Source of the DNA: Mycobacteroides chelonae
Lineage (GTDB): Bacteria > Actinomycetota > Actinomycetes > Mycobacteriales > Mycobacteriaceae
Direction: 5' to 3'
Assembly: GCF_016767715.1 (NCBI RefSeq)
Contig: NZ_CP050145.1
Span: forward strand, 744,001-808,000
Length of the DNA: 64,000 nucleotides
Below the pieces are notes generated by a model. That model had not been told where the DNA came from. It saw only the letters and a list, made by a program, of their open reading frames with translations, and searched no databases. Shown here piece by piece: positions 36,538-47,298 of the stretch. The first letter of the stretch is position 1, and every line of letters starts with the position of its first letter. The translations under genes and the position numbers were made by a program.

Positions 36538-37845
36538 ATGAGCACTCCAGTGCAACCGAGACACCGCAATACGGCTCCTGCACCCCAGATTTTCCCGCAC
36601 CCCGGTAAACGTCCGGCGCGGCCCGACGACGATCCCTTTCATCTCCCACCTGACGGCTTCTGGGACGCTGAGCCCGGAACAGTTCTGCGTGCCCGCCCGG
36701 CAGACGTCGGGTTCCTGGGGCTGTTACGTCAGCGAGTGACGGCCTGGCAGTTGCTGTTTCGCACCACCGATCCGCATGGCGCGCCTGAAGTCTCGGTTAC
36801 CACGGTGCTGGTGCCGGCGACCCATGACCCGCACTCTCCACGCCTGTTGGCGTATCAGTGTGCGATCAACTCCAGTCAGCGATCCTGCTTTCCCTCCTAT
36901 TGCCTGCTACAGGGTGCACGGGGACCTTTCGCCAACCCACAGATCGAATTGCTGCTGATGGCCGCCGGGTTGCGGCAGGGGTGGATCGTGAGCGTCGCGG
37001 ACCATGGTGGACAGCCCGGCCGCTATGTCGTCGCGCGTCAACCCGGCTACCACGTACTGGACGGTTTGCGTGCCACGCAACAGTTCGCCGAGCTGCGGCT
37101 TCCGTCCGATACGCCTATCGGGCTGTGGGGATATTCCGGTGGCGGGCTTGCCAGTTCATGGGCGGCGGAAATGGCACCTAGCTATGCTCCCGAGCTCAAC
37201 ATCGTCGCGGCGGCGTTGGGCTCACCGGCGTCGGACCCCGGCAAGATCTTGGAGCGGGCCGACGGAGGATTATTCGCCGGGCTGGGCTTCGCGGCCATTT
37301 CTGCCTTGCGCGGTAGCTATCCGGCGCTGGATTCTGTTTTGACGCAACACCTTACGCCCAAGGGCGAGAAGATCATGACGACGGTGCGGGGGCTTTCGAC
37401 GGGACAGGCCGTCGGACGGTATGTGATGCGTAACCTCGACCGCTATGTAGACCTGCCCATCGCCGATCTGATGGCGCTGCCCGATGTCGCGGCCATGAGT
37501 GAAGATCTGCGTCTGGGCAAGGCGGCGCCAACCTGCCCGGTGTACATCTACACCGCAGTACGCGATCAGCTCGTGGGTATCGACGAGGTGGATCGCCAGG
37601 CCGATTTCTACGCCACGCACGGCACCGACGTCACCTACCGGCGCGACATGCTCAGCGAGCATGTGTCACTGGCCCTCCTGGGCGCACCTGCCGCCCTGCG
37701 CTGGCTGGCGCAACGCTTGGAGGGCATGGAACCAGAATCTGGGACCCGCACTGTGGGATCCATGCTCGCCTCGATACCCGCGCTATGGACCATCTCGGTG
37801 ATGTCCGCGGCCGCGGCCCGCGTACTTGGGGGCCGCCAACTGTAG
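36538..37845 (+). CDS. Secretory-lipase (LIP) family alpha/beta hydrolase
   Basis: 435 residues. Nucleophile elbow GYSGGG near 202 and the preceding TPIGLWGYSGGGLASSWAAEMAPSYAPELN, typical of the LIP family (PF03583, Candida lipase-like). Two Cys in SSQRSCFPSYC may form a disulfide. The acid lies in VRDQLVGIDEVDRQ and the His in LSEHVSLALLG. No classical signal peptide despite the family name. Inserted between moaE and rpfA relative to M. tuberculosis; likely triacylglycerol or ester hydrolysis. Confidence 0.85.
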   Translation: MSTPVQPRHRNTAPAPQIFPHPGKRPARPDDDPFHLPPDGFWDAEPGTVLRARPADVGFLGLLRQRVTAWQLLFRTTDPHGAPEVSVTTVLVPATHDPHSPRLLAYQCAINSSQRSCFPSYCLLQGARGPFANPQIELLLMAAGLRQGWIVSVADHGGQPGRYVVARQPGYHVLDGLRATQQFAELRLPSDTPIGLWGYSGGGLASSWAAEMAPSYAPELNIVAAALGSPASDPGKILERADGGLFAGLGFAAISALRGSYPALDSVLTQHLTPKGEKIMTTVRGLSTGQAVGRYVMRNLDRYVDLPIADLMALPDVAAMSEDLRLGKAAPTCPVYIYTAVRDQLVGIDEVDRQADFYATHGTDVTYRRDMLSEHVSLALLGAPAALRWLAQRLEGMEPESGTRTVGSMLASIPALWTISVMSAAAARVLGGRQL

Positions 37846-37847
37846 GC

Positions 37848-38555
37848 CTACGCGCGTTCTGCGATCACCGTGTACACGGGGACGTAGAGCAGCGGATCGT
37901 CGACATCTTGTTCCAGCCGGTCGAGTATTTCGGGATCTCCACGGTAGGTTCCGCGAATCGCGTTGAGAAACTCGGCCTTTGGTGCGGCCATCGTGGTCGG
38001 GTTCAGCTGCAGCACGGTCCACCCATTGGCGGTCAGCGTCTGTTCGATCTGCTCCGCCCGCAGCGCGTTCTGGAACGGTGTCGGCACGCCGTGTACTCCA
38101 CCGTGTGCGAAACACCATATGTACCAGCGTGCTCCGGGGCGCGTGGCGCGGCGCAGAGCACTCGCGTACTTCGCGTTTCCCTCATTGTCGAAGCAGTGAT
38201 AGACGCCGCTGTCGATCACGGTGTCGAACCTCGATTCCCAGCCGTCGAGCTCGGTCGCATCGGCAACCTGGAAGTCGATGGTGACGCCTGCCGCGGCCGC
38301 CCGGCCCTTGGCTTGTTCGATTGCCGAAGGTGCGAAGTCCAGTCCGGTGACGTTAAAGCCCTGTTGGGCAAGGTAAATAGCGTTATCGCCGAGCCCGCAG
38401 CCGATATCCAGGACCTCGCCGCGGACCGCGCCGAGTAGAGCCAGTTCTTTGATGCGAGGTTTGGCGTCCTTGGAGTCCCACGGGACGATGGGCCCGCCGT
38501 CCTTGATGCTCTCTCGGTACAGATCCTCAAATGTGTTCTGGGTGGGTGCGGTCAT
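37848..38555 (-). CDS. SAM-dependent class I methyltransferase, copy B
   Basis: 235 residues. Motif I is VLDIGCGLGDNAIYLA, motif II is VTGLDFAPSAIEQAK, and acidic motif III is VIDSGVYHCFDNEG. Closely related to the adjacent gene at 38561, from which it is separated by five bases. Small-molecule methyltransferase; the thiopurine/halide-type HCF block suggests a volatile or thiol acceptor but this is speculation. Convergent with the lipase gene, two bases apart. Confidence 0.85.
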   Translation of the reverse strand: MTAPTQNTFEDLYRESIKDGGPIVPWDSKDAKPRIKELALLGAVRGEVLDIGCGLGDNAIYLAQQGFNVTGLDFAPSAIEQAKGRAAAAGVTIDFQVADATELDGWESRFDTVIDSGVYHCFDNEGNAKYASALRRATRPGARWYIWCFAHGGVHGVPTPFQNALRAEQIEQTLTANGWTVLQLNPTTMAAPKAEFLNAIRGTYRGDPEILDRLEQDVDDPLLYVPVYTVIAERA

Positions 38556-38560
38556 GACAT

Positions 38561-39349
38561 TTAGCCTCTTTCTGCGACGATACTGAAAAACGGCATGTGG
38601 ATGATGTCGTCATCCAGCTGCTGGAGACGCTCGAAGGTCTGCTGTGCTTGTTCTGCTACGCCCGGGCGCTGAGAGCGCTCGCGCATATCGGCGGGCATCC
38701 GCTCGGGATCGATGCCGGCCAGCGCGGCGCCGACGAATGCCGCTCGCGATCCGAGATAGGTTGTCCGGCCGAAGTATTGGATGTTCCAGTTGGCGTCGGA
38801 CAGTACCGTCTTGATCTCTTCGGGGTCTTGCACGCCGAAGGGCATCGCGATGCCATTGACGGTGCCGTCGCCAAAGCAGGCGATGAACCAGCGGGCACCC
38901 GGCCGGGTGGCCCGGTGCAGCGCGCTCGCGTACTGCTGATGGCCTTCGTGATCGAAACAGTGATACACGGCGCTGTCGATCACGGTGTCGAACCGCCCGT
39001 CCCAGCCGTCAAGCTTTGTCGCATCGGCGACCTGCAGATCGACGGTCACACCCGCGGCGGCGGCCCGTTGTTTCGCCTGCTCGATGGCGGAGGGAGAGAA
39101 GTCCAGACCGGTGACCGACAGGCCTTGCTGAGTGAGATAGATGGAGTTCTCGCCGAGCCCGCAGCCGATATCCAAGATCTCTCCGCGCAATGCGCCGTAC
39201 GCGGCGAGTTCTTTGATCCGCGGTTGTGCGTCCCTGATATCCCAGGGCACGCCCGCGGCGGGGGCGCCCTCGAACATGGGTTTGCCGTTGTAGACCGCTT
39301 CGAATGTCTCTTGACTGGGAACGTCCGGGGGAGTGGTCGGTGCCGTCAT
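38561..39349 (-). CDS. SAM-dependent class I methyltransferase, copy A
   Basis: 262 residues from ATG 39349 (the longer frame adds a non-homologous tail). Same motifs as its neighbour: ILDIGCGLGENSIYL, VTGLDFSPSAIEQAK, VIDSAVYHCFDHEG. The two share most of the N-terminal 190 residues and diverge near the C-terminus, so this is a tandem duplication with possible change of substrate. First gene of the pair. Confidence 0.85.
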   Translation of the reverse strand: MTAPTTPPDVPSQETFEAVYNGKPMFEGAPAAGVPWDIRDAQPRIKELAAYGALRGEILDIGCGLGENSIYLTQQGLSVTGLDFSPSAIEQAKQRAAAAGVTVDLQVADATKLDGWDGRFDTVIDSAVYHCFDHEGHQQYASALHRATRPGARWFIACFGDGTVNGIAMPFGVQDPEEIKTVLSDANWNIQYFGRTTYLGSRAAFVGAALAGIDPERMPADMRERSQRPGVAEQAQQTFERLQQLDDDIIHMPFFSIVAERG

Positions 39350-39437
39350 GCCCACCAAAGTACGCCTCGAAGCTGGGGCGTCAACCCTCTTGACACTGGG
39401 CCTACACTTCGCGCCGAAAGGGTTACCCCGCAACGAC

Positions 39438-39468
39438 AATCGCCCCGGCCGTGAGGGCCGGGGCGATT
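39438..39468 (-). terminator. Hairpin terminator of rpfA
   Basis: Perfect 13-base arms AATCGCCCCGGCC / GGCCGGGGCGATT around a five-base loop, 15 bases past the rpfA stop on the minus strand. The tail after it has only scattered T residues, common for mycobacterial terminators. Confidence 0.75.
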
Positions 39469-39482
39469 ATCTGGTGCAGGAG

Positions 39483-40790
<1,308 letters not shown>

Positions 40791-40973
40791 GTGCGCGGGT
40801 ATGGACTCCGGATGACGGTACGTGTCGATCCGCATCTCGTCATGTTGGACATTTCACGGTGTTTCGTCCACGGCGGGGTGGGTTTATTCCCGTTGCCGGT
40901 GAGGTCTGCGCAGGTTATTGCGTAGCTCCACCGCCCCGTATCCACGCCGTGACCGTACTGTGACCTTGTGATG

Positions 40974-40989
40974 TGTGTCGTAGATCACG
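40974..40989 (-). promoter_or_regulatory. Candidate CRP (Rv3676-type) site upstream of the rpfA riboswitch
   Basis: TGTGT-CGTAGA-TCACG matches eight of ten defined positions of TGTGA-N6-TCACA. It lies about 190 bases upstream of the riboswitch. In M. tuberculosis rpfA is a known CRP target, which raises the odds. Apart from the riboswitch and this site, the 479-base gap 40590-41068 shows no gene. Confidence 0.5.
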
Positions 40990-41068
40990 AAATTGTCTAA
41001 GTGTCTCTATATGCAACTCTCAGAGATGCCTTAGAGCTTCCTTAGGAAATTGGCGGGCCAGCGCTCTT

Positions 41069-41317
41069 TTAACCGCCAGCGAACGGAGGCAGAACGTCCA
41101 CGACAGACCCTGATTCCGGCCGGTGGGAGCGGTCGCGGACGGCCACGCCGTCATGAAGGAAGGAACAACGCGCCAATACGCGTTCCAGTTCCGGCCCTTT
41201 TGCGGCCAGCTGGCGCGTCAGGTCGTCGAAAGATGCCCCCGCGGGGAGCTCCACGGTCTCTTCTTCGATGCCTGCGGCGTTCGCGGCGGCGGCGAAGTAT
41301 CGGATTCGGATGCTCAC
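41069..41317 (-). CDS. moaD2: Molybdopterin synthase sulfur-carrier subunit MoaD
   Basis: 82 residues, GTG start. Ubiquitin-like sulfur carrier ending in the required Gly-Gly (VDVLPPFAGG), with IRIRYFAAAANAAG and LPAGASFDDL at the start. The C-terminal glycine is thiocarboxylated and docks into MoaE. It directly abuts the stop of moaA. Confidence 0.92.
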   Translation of the reverse strand: MSIRIRYFAAAANAAGIEEETVELPAGASFDDLTRQLAAKGPELERVLARCSFLHDGVAVRDRSHRPESGSVVDVLPPFAGG

Positions 41318-42310
41318 CTAACCGCCGATCGCGCTCATGGGACGGTCAGGCTGCAGGAACGACGGGTCATTGATCCCGTGGCCCGGTTTCTTTCCCCACA
41401 TGGCGGCCTGCCAGGCCGAGGCCACCACATCGTCGTCGGCACCCGAGCGGAGCAGCCCGCGCAGATCCGTTTCGGTGGTGGCGAACAGGCAATTGCGTAC
41501 CTGACCGTCGGCCGTCAGCCTGGTGCGGTCGCAGTCCCCGCAGAACGGTCTCGACACCGACGCGATGATCCCGACCGTGGCGGGGCCCCCGTTGACCAGC
41601 CAGCGTTGTGCTGGGGCGCTGCCACGGGGCGCCGGATCCGCGCTCAGCGTGAATTCCCGGCTCAGGGCGGCGTGGACCTCGTCGGCGGTCACCATGTGAG
41701 CGCGGTTCCAGTGATGCCCGGCATCCAGTGGCATCTGTTCAATAATCCGCAGCTCGAAACCGCGCTCCAGACTGAACCGCAGCAGCTCGACCGAGTCCTC
41801 CTTGTACTGCTCGGGGGTCAGCACCGCATTGATCTTCGTCGGGGTCAGCCCGGCAGCGCTCGCGGCTTCCAGGCCGGCGAGAACGTCGGTCAGCCGGTCT
41901 CGGCGGGTGATCGCGGCGAAGCGATCCGCATCCAACGTATCCAGTGACACGTTGATGCGGTCCAGCCCGGCGTCCCGTAGTGTCGCGGCCTTACGGTCCA
42001 GACCGATGCCGTTGGTGGTCAGCGCGATATCCGGGCGTGGTGACAGTGCGGCCACCGCGGTGATGATTCGCTCCAAATCCTTGTATATCAACGGCTCTCC
42101 GCCGGTGAATCGGACGCTACGGATTCCGAGTTCGGTCACCGCGATGCCGATCAGCCGGATGTATTCCTCGGCGGTGAGCAATGCGTCGCTGCGCAGCCAG
42201 TCCAATCCCTCTGCCGGCATGCAGTACGTGCAGCGCAGATTGCACCGGTCGGTCAAGGACACCCGTAAGTCGGTCGCGATGCGGCCGAACGAATCGATTA
42301 ACGGGGTCAT
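41318..42310 (-). CDS. moaA2: GTP 3',8-cyclase MoaA
   Basis: 330 residues. Radical-SAM enzyme for the first step of molybdopterin synthesis. The SAM cluster is Cys23-x3-Cys27-x2-Cys30 (TDRCNLRCTYCMP), then VRFTGGEPL and the C-terminal cluster PFCGDCDRTRLT...VRNCLF. It ends with the GG needed by MoaC coupling (RPMSAIGG). A start at 42310 gives a protein slightly shorter than Rv0869c; upstream in-frame ATGs exist. Confidence 0.93.
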   Translation of the reverse strand: MTPLIDSFGRIATDLRVSLTDRCNLRCTYCMPAEGLDWLRSDALLTAEEYIRLIGIAVTELGIRSVRFTGGEPLIYKDLERIITAVAALSPRPDIALTTNGIGLDRKAATLRDAGLDRINVSLDTLDADRFAAITRRDRLTDVLAGLEAASAAGLTPTKINAVLTPEQYKEDSVELLRFSLERGFELRIIEQMPLDAGHHWNRAHMVTADEVHAALSREFTLSADPAPRGSAPAQRWLVNGGPATVGIIASVSRPFCGDCDRTRLTADGQVRNCLFATTETDLRGLLRSGADDDVVASAWQAAMWGKKPGHGINDPSFLQPDRPMSAIGG

Positions 42311-42402
42311 AAGTCCAGCGTAGCGACCACTTGCGTGCGCCGAGTAGGATGACCAGTCACCGCGTCCTATTTGGGGCGCGTTAATCATGTGAGGTGAGTG
42401 CA

Positions 42403-42816
42403 GTGCCAACCGGCAAGGTCAAGTGGTACGACGCCGAGAAGGGCTTCGGCTTCCTGTCGCAGGAGGACGGCGAGGACGTGTACGTCCGGTCCTCTGCGCT
42501 GCCTGCTGGCGTTGAGGGGCTCAAGGCCGGTCAGAAGGTCGAGTTCGGCATGGCCGCGGGCCGGCGTGGCCCGCAGGCGCTGAGCCTCAAGTTGATTGAC
42601 GCGCCGCCCTCCGTGCAGAAGACGCGCCGCGAGAGCAGCGGGCCGGTGAACCACAAGCACACCACCGATGAGCTACACGGCATGATCGAGGACATGATCA
42701 CCCTGCTGGAGGGCACGGTGCAGACCGAGCTTCGCAAGGGGCGCTACCCGGATCGCAAGATCGCCCGCAAGGTCTCCGAGGTTGTGCGCGCCGTCGCCGC
42801 TGAGTTGGACGCCTGA
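42403..42816 (+). CDS. cspB: Cold-shock domain protein with C-terminal extension
   Basis: 137 residues from GTG 42403, following GAGGTGAG. The CSD (about 1-66) starts [30 protein letters not shown] with RNP1 KGFGFL and RNP2 DVYVRSS. An extension of about 70 residues ([24 protein letters not shown]) is charged and helical. The same arrangement is known for Rv0871. RNA chaperone by family. Confidence 0.9.
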   Translation: MPTGKVKWYDAEKGFGFLSQEDGEDVYVRSSALPAGVEGLKAGQKVEFGMAAGRRGPQALSLKLIDAPPSVQKTRRESSGPVNHKHTTDELHGMIEDMITLLEGTVQTELRKGRYPDRKIARKVSEVVRAVAAELDA

Positions 42817-43537
42817 CCTGACACTCCTGCGCGCCGAGGATGTGATCGCGGCGCTCGATGCCGCCGGTGACCCCGGCCGGGCCCAGAAATCGGCACGGTT
42901 CTTCAAGACCGCGCCGGGCCAGTACGGCGAGGGCGACGTCTTTGTCGGTGTGTCGGTACCCGATCAGCGTGCGCTGGCACGGCAATTCCGTGGCATCGGA
43001 CGTGATGCGGTGGCGCGGCTACTGGCCAGTGAGGTGCACGAGCACCGATTGACCGGGCTGATCCTGGCGGTATGGGAGTTCGCGCATGCCGAGGGCGCCG
43101 AACGTGACGCGTGGGTGCAGATGTACCTGCAGCAGGTCCGCGGCGGCCGGGTGAACAACTGGGACCTGGTTGATTCCTCGGCTGAGCAGATTCTGGGGGA
43201 ATGGCTTGTCGGTCAGGACTATTCGCTGTTGCTGGAACTAGCGGCAGAAGATGACCTCTGGCGCCGGCGGGTGGGCATCATCGGCACCTTCGCCTTTACC
43301 AAACGCGGTGACGCGCAGCCCCTCCTCTCGGTGGCGCCGCTGGTGATCGACGACCGGCGTGACCTCATCCAGAAGGCCTACGGCTGGATGCTGCGTGAAG
43401 TTGGAAAGCGTTGTGGAGCCGATATTCTCATCAGTTATCTCGATGCGCACGCCGCGGCCATGGGTCGTACCGCACTCGGCTATGCCACCGAACACCTTGA
43501 TGCCGTGGCACGTGCGGAGTATCGCGCTCGGCGCTAG
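42782..43537 (+). CDS. AlkD-like DNA alkylation repair (HEAT-repeat) protein
   Basis: Up to 251 residues from a TTG at 42782; a GTG at 42842 would give 231. HEAT-repeat alkylpurine glycosylase family: [41 protein letters not shown] (Trp and Asp in the catalytic cleft) and [13 protein letters not shown]. Predicted to remove N3/N7-alkylated purines. The overlap with the cold-shock gene makes the exact start uncertain. Ends four bases into the convergent DUF2771 gene. Confidence 0.85.
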   Translation: MCAPSPLSWTPDLTLLRAEDVIAALDAAGDPGRAQKSARFFKTAPGQYGEGDVFVGVSVPDQRALARQFRGIGRDAVARLLASEVHEHRLTGLILAVWEFAHAEGAERDAWVQMYLQQVRGGRVNNWDLVDSSAEQILGEWLVGQDYSLLLELAAEDDLWRRRVGIIGTFAFTKRGDAQPLLSVAPLVIDDRRDLIQKAYGWMLREVGKRCGADILISYLDAHAAAMGRTALGYATEHLDAVARAEYRARR

Positions 43538-44037
43538 TTCTGCCAGACCGTGGCCACGGACCAGATTGCGTGGGTGACCTCCAGCAGGTCGCCGGTCTCG
43601 GTCTGAACCACCGTCGGGAGCTTGATTTCCAGGCCCAACAGCCGCCGTCCGTCGCTGTCGATCGTCGGGATGGTCACGGCGGTCCGATGGTCGCGGTACA
43701 CGCTTGATTCGGCCCGTTTGTGGTCGACGTCGTCCACCGGCGCATAGATCCTGGACAACATCCATGGCGCCTGGGCGATGCGCCCATCTACCGAAAGCTG
43801 CACGGGTTCATGAGCGTTGACGGCCAACTGGACGGTGTGTCCGGGCGGGTCGCACTGGTCCAGCTTGTTCTTGTCGCAGTACTGATAGGGCGCGGCGTGG
43901 ATGACGGTGCCGTGCGTGAATGCGCTGATCTCGGGCCGCTCGTCTTTATGCCCGTGCAGCTGCCAGGCGATGAACCCCACCATCGCGGCAGCGGTCAACA
44001 CCAGGACGACGGCAAGTGCCGCCAGTTTTGCCTTCAC
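43534..44037 (-). CDS. DUF2771 exported/membrane-anchored protein
   Basis: 167 residues, GTG start. N-terminal TM/signal helix (LAALAVVLVLTAAAMVGFIAWQL) and an outer domain with two Cys (YQYCDKN, LDQCDPPGH). Equivalent to Rv0875c in order. GTGA overlap with the upstream MFS-like gene suggests co-expression. Function unknown. Confidence 0.8.
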   Translation of the reverse strand: MKAKLAALAVVLVLTAAAMVGFIAWQLHGHKDERPEISAFTHGTVIHAAPYQYCDKNKLDQCDPPGHTVQLAVNAHEPVQLSVDGRIAQAPWMLSRIYAPVDDVDHKRAESSVYRDHRTAVTIPTIDSDGRRLLGLEIKLPTVVQTETGDLLEVTHAIWSVATVWQN

Positions 44038-45698
44038 GCGACTACCTTGCCACCCTCTTGTTCGGCCATCACCGGGCGGTTACCGCCCAGGCCCGGAACG
44101 AGGGAGGCGCCACGGAAGCTGGCCAGTGTCTGCGCCAGGCCGAGGATGAGCACCGCGGATATCACCGTGAACCCCACCCACAGATCGGTGTAGATCATCA
44201 CGCCGACGGCGCCACCGAGTACCCAGGACAGCTGCAACAGCGCCTCGGAACGCCCGAAGGCCGACGCCCGGGATTCCTCGGGCAGGTCATCTTGCAGCGA
44301 GGCGTCCAGGGACGCCTTCGCGATGGCGCTGACTCCCGATGTCACCAGCGTCGCGAACACCACGACCGCCAGCACTCCGGTGACCGCCGCCGCGAGCGCC
44401 ACCACCGTGACCGCACCGGCGCACCGCACCACAAGCAGGGCTGGGCGGCCGAGCTTGAGCCGGGCGCTGGTGGCGTTGCCCGCGAAGTTTCCGATGCCGG
44501 CGGCGGCGCCGATCATGCCGAGCATCGCGAGCTGTTGAAAGCCGTGCGCGTCATGGGACTTGGCGACGAAGGCGGGGTACAGCGTGAGGAAACCGACCAT
44601 CACCTTGATGGTGCTGTTGCCCCACAGTGCGGTGATGATGTTGCGGCCCAGCGGCTGCCGGATCTTGTCCTGCTGCTTGTGGGAGCGCCGGAGCAGGATC
44701 GTCGGGTGTTCACCGTCGTCGCCGTGGTAGCCGAAGGTGGTGGGCACCTCACCGGCGGTCACCTCGACCCACTTGGGGATGCGCATGGATGACCAGGCGC
44801 CCACCGCCGCCGCGGCCATCACGGCGAAGAGTGCTCCGGGCAACTGGAACACCCGGGTGAACATGAGCTCGCAGGCCCCGGCGATGGCGCCGCCCACGAT
44901 GGTCCCACCGACCAATCCGAAGGTCGTAAGCCGTGAGTTGACGCGCACCAGGTCGATGGTCGGCGGCAGCACCCGCGGCGTCACCGCGCTACGCAACACG
45001 CCAAAGGACTTGGACAGCACCAGCATTGACAATGCGCACGGATACAGCACCCAGGGAGGGAAGCTTCCGCTGGCGCCGTCGTAGTTGGCGATCATGATGA
45101 CGGCCAGCGCGATGCGCAGCCCGAATGAGGCCGCCAACGCCGCCCGGCGCCCGTGTTGCAGGCGATCCAGCGCGGGGCCGATCAACGGGGCGATAACGGC
45201 GAACGGCGCGATGGTGATGAGCAGGTACAGCGCCACCTTGCTCTTGGACTCAGCGGTGGCCGCGGCGAAGAAGAGTGTGTTGGCAAGGGCCACCGCCATG
45301 GCGGCATCCACCGCGAAGTTGGCCATCACCGGATAGGTGAGCGCGGTCAGGCCAGATTTGTCGGCGCCGTCGGCGGTCGCGGCCTTGTGGAACAACCCGT
45401 ACATCCGGGAGCCCATCTCACGGCTGCGCATCGCGGCCACCCGGGTGACCGTCAGCTTGGGCGGGATTTCCCGCTCAGGCCGGGGACGTCGTCGCGACTC
45501 GTCCCGGCGTTCCTCGCCCAGGGGCGGTAGATACCGGTTCGATGAGCCGCCGGCACGAGGATCCCGCTGGGCACCGCCCGTCGGATAGTTGGCCATACCG
45601 GGGTGGGAGTTTGCGTCGCGCGGATCCTGATTTCGGCGGCGAGATGGGGAGTCGCTACTGCCTTGGCGGTTCCCGAACCGCGCGTAGTCGTCCCGCAC
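44034..45698 (-). CDS. MFS-like multi-spanning membrane protein (Rv0876c-like)
   Basis: 554 residues from GTG 45698 (ATG 45746 also in frame but would overlap the divergent gene). An unstructured Arg/Pro/Ser-rich cytoplasmic N-terminus of about 90 residues precedes 11-12 TM helices with MFS-type repeats (PLIGPALDRLQHGRRAAL, GRSEALLQLSWVLGG). Substrate unknown. Length and position fit Rv0876c. Confidence 0.85.
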   Translation of the reverse strand: MRDDYARFGNRQGSSDSPSRRRNQDPRDANSHPGMANYPTGGAQRDPRAGGSSNRYLPPLGEERRDESRRRPRPEREIPPKLTVTRVAAMRSREMGSRMYGLFHKAATADGADKSGLTALTYPVMANFAVDAAMAVALANTLFFAAATAESKSKVALYLLITIAPFAVIAPLIGPALDRLQHGRRAALAASFGLRIALAVIMIANYDGASGSFPPWVLYPCALSMLVLSKSFGVLRSAVTPRVLPPTIDLVRVNSRLTTFGLVGGTIVGGAIAGACELMFTRVFQLPGALFAVMAAAAVGAWSSMRIPKWVEVTAGEVPTTFGYHGDDGEHPTILLRRSHKQQDKIRQPLGRNIITALWGNSTIKVMVGFLTLYPAFVAKSHDAHGFQQLAMLGMIGAAAGIGNFAGNATSARLKLGRPALLVVRCAGAVTVVALAAAVTGVLAVVVFATLVTSGVSAIAKASLDASLQDDLPEESRASAFGRSEALLQLSWVLGGAVGVMIYTDLWVGFTVISAVLILGLAQTLASFRGASLVPGLGGNRPVMAEQEGGKVVA

Positions 45699-45735
45699 GC
45701 ATCGATTGTCCCTCACGGTGAGAAGATGGTCAGCG

Positions 45736-46473
45736 ATGGACATCACTATCTCCGGCCGCGACGCCCTCTACACCTGTATAGACCAGGCTCGTACGGCCAT
45801 CGTCGAGTTCAGTGGGGAGACCGTGGGCAAGTACCTCGGGGCCTCCTCCGAGAGCACGGATCTGCACGCGTTGACCCACCGCTTCGAAGCCGATCTGCCG
45901 GGATACCGCGGATGGCATTGGGAGGTGGTGATGGCCGCGGCACCCGGCGCCACCGTCGCGACCGTCAGTGAGGTGGTGCTTGTTCCGGGCACCGAGGCGC
46001 TGCGCGCGCCGAACTGGGTGCCGTGGGAGGAGCGCATCCGCCCGGGTGACCTGGGCCCGGGCGACTTGCTCGCCCCGCCGCCTAACGATCCTCGGCTGGT
46101 ACCCGGGTACACCGACAGCGGAGATGCACAGGTAACCGAGACCGCCGGCGAGATCGGGCTGGGGCGTAAGCAGGTGCTGAGCCTGACCGGGCGTGTCGAC
46201 GCCGCGCAGCGCTGGTTCGACGGCGACTGGGGCCCGGACACCGAGATGGCGCGCGCCACCCGCCGGGTCTGCCGATCCTGCGGCTTCTATCTGCCACTGG
46301 CCGGCTCACTGGGTGTCGCCTTCGGGGCGTGTGCCAACTCGATGTCGGCCGACGGCCGCGTCGTGCACATCGAGTACGGCTGCGGCGCCCATTCCGATAC
46401 GCCGCAGCCACTCAACGCCGCGATGCCGCTGTACGAGCCCTTCGACGACGGCGTCCTGGATCTAGCCGACTAA
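45736..46473 (+). CDS. DUF3027 protein (Rv0877-like)
   Basis: 245 residues from ATG 45736. Soluble. Contains HWEVVMAAAPGATVATVSEVVLVPGTEAL and a CRSCGFYLPL...FGACAN Cys cluster that may bind zinc. Divergent from the MFS-like gene with only 37 bases between starts. Its stop overlaps the stop of the next convergent gene. Function unknown. Confidence 0.85.
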   Translation: MDITISGRDALYTCIDQARTAIVEFSGETVGKYLGASSESTDLHALTHRFEADLPGYRGWHWEVVMAAAPGATVATVSEVVLVPGTEALRAPNWVPWEERIRPGDLGPGDLLAPPPNDPRLVPGYTDSGDAQVTETAGEIGLGRKQVLSLTGRVDAAQRWFDGDWGPDTEMARATRRVCRSCGFYLPLAGSLGVAFGACANSMSADGRVVHIEYGCGAHSDTPQPLNAAMPLYEPFDDGVLDLAD

Positions 46474-46931
46474 ACGCCTTCTGCGGCCGCTTTGATCCTG
46501 GCCAGCGATGTCCGCATGCCCTCCAGCAGTGCCTCGTCGAACACCTCGGTGCCGCCGAGCATCAGATTCTGCAGGTTGGTGGAGATCGCCGAGCGCTTCT
46601 CACCCATCACCCGCCGTTCGGTGACCCTGGTGCCACCGGCCGCGGTGGGCTCCAGCTCGTAGCTCCACTCGCTCAGGTTGTCTTTGACGTGCCAGGCCAG
46701 CCGCTTGTTGGGCTCGACGGCGGTCAACACGGCGCGTGTCGGCCACACCTTCCAGCCCTTGCGGTTGTAGTTGACGACGTTGGTGCCCGCCTGCACAGGA
46801 CCGCGCACGAACATCTTGCGGGTCTGTGGGCTCCATCGTGGCATGTTGTCCAGGTCGGCGATCAATCCCCACACCTTCTCCACCGGCGCATCGATCTCGA
46901 CGGCGGTTTCCAGCAGTGATGCGTTGGGCAT
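46470..46931 (-). CDS. SRPBCC (START-like) family protein
   Basis: 153 residues from ATG 46931; the long upstream frame is shadow. Helix-grip ligand-binding fold: LETAVEIDAPVEKVWGLIADLDNMPRWSPQ, VNYNRKGWKVWPTRAVLTAVEPNKRLAW and the C-terminal helix RTSLARIKAAAEG. It would bind a small lipid-like ligand. Overlaps the neighbouring stop tail-to-tail by four bases. Confidence 0.85.
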   Translation of the reverse strand: MPNASLLETAVEIDAPVEKVWGLIADLDNMPRWSPQTRKMFVRGPVQAGTNVVNYNRKGWKVWPTRAVLTAVEPNKRLAWHVKDNLSEWSYELEPTAAGGTRVTERRVMGEKRSAISTNLQNLMLGGTEVFDEALLEGMRTSLARIKAAAEGV

Positions 46932-46972
46932 GAGATTGCTCCTCTTTCCGGGATATTGCGGGGTTGATTCGG

Positions 46973-47218
46973 CTACAGGCCGGTTTGCGCGCCGCGTGAG
47001 CCGCGCCGCACCGCACGAACTTGTAGCAGGACGATGGTGGTGCCCAACGCGCCGGTACCCAGTCCGGCAAGCGTGATGGGACGCCAGCTCTCGAGCGCAG
47101 GAATGGTGAAGGCAAGGAAGTTGGCAATGAGCCACAGCACTGTGCCTGCGACGACAACCGGCCACGGATTGAGCAGTGCGGCCGGGAGCGGGGGCGGTTG
47201 GGGCGCGGGGGTGTCCAC
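46973..47218 (-). CDS. Small DUF2530 membrane protein
   Basis: 81 residues, GTG start, Pro-rich N-terminus then two TM helices (WPVVVAGTVLWLIANFLAFTI and ITLAGLGTGALGTTIVLLQV) and a basic tail. Same size and position as Rv0879c. Function unknown. Divergent from the MarR gene. Confidence 0.8.
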   Translation of the reverse strand: MDTPAPQPPPLPAALLNPWPVVVAGTVLWLIANFLAFTIPALESWRPITLAGLGTGALGTTIVLLQVRAVRRGSRGAQTGL

Positions 47219-47298
47219 TAGATGCGCAGCATACGTGGCACGAACTACACCGGGCTAGGTCCCTGTGAAAGCCCTGGACGTGCCGTAAGGTTTGGGCC

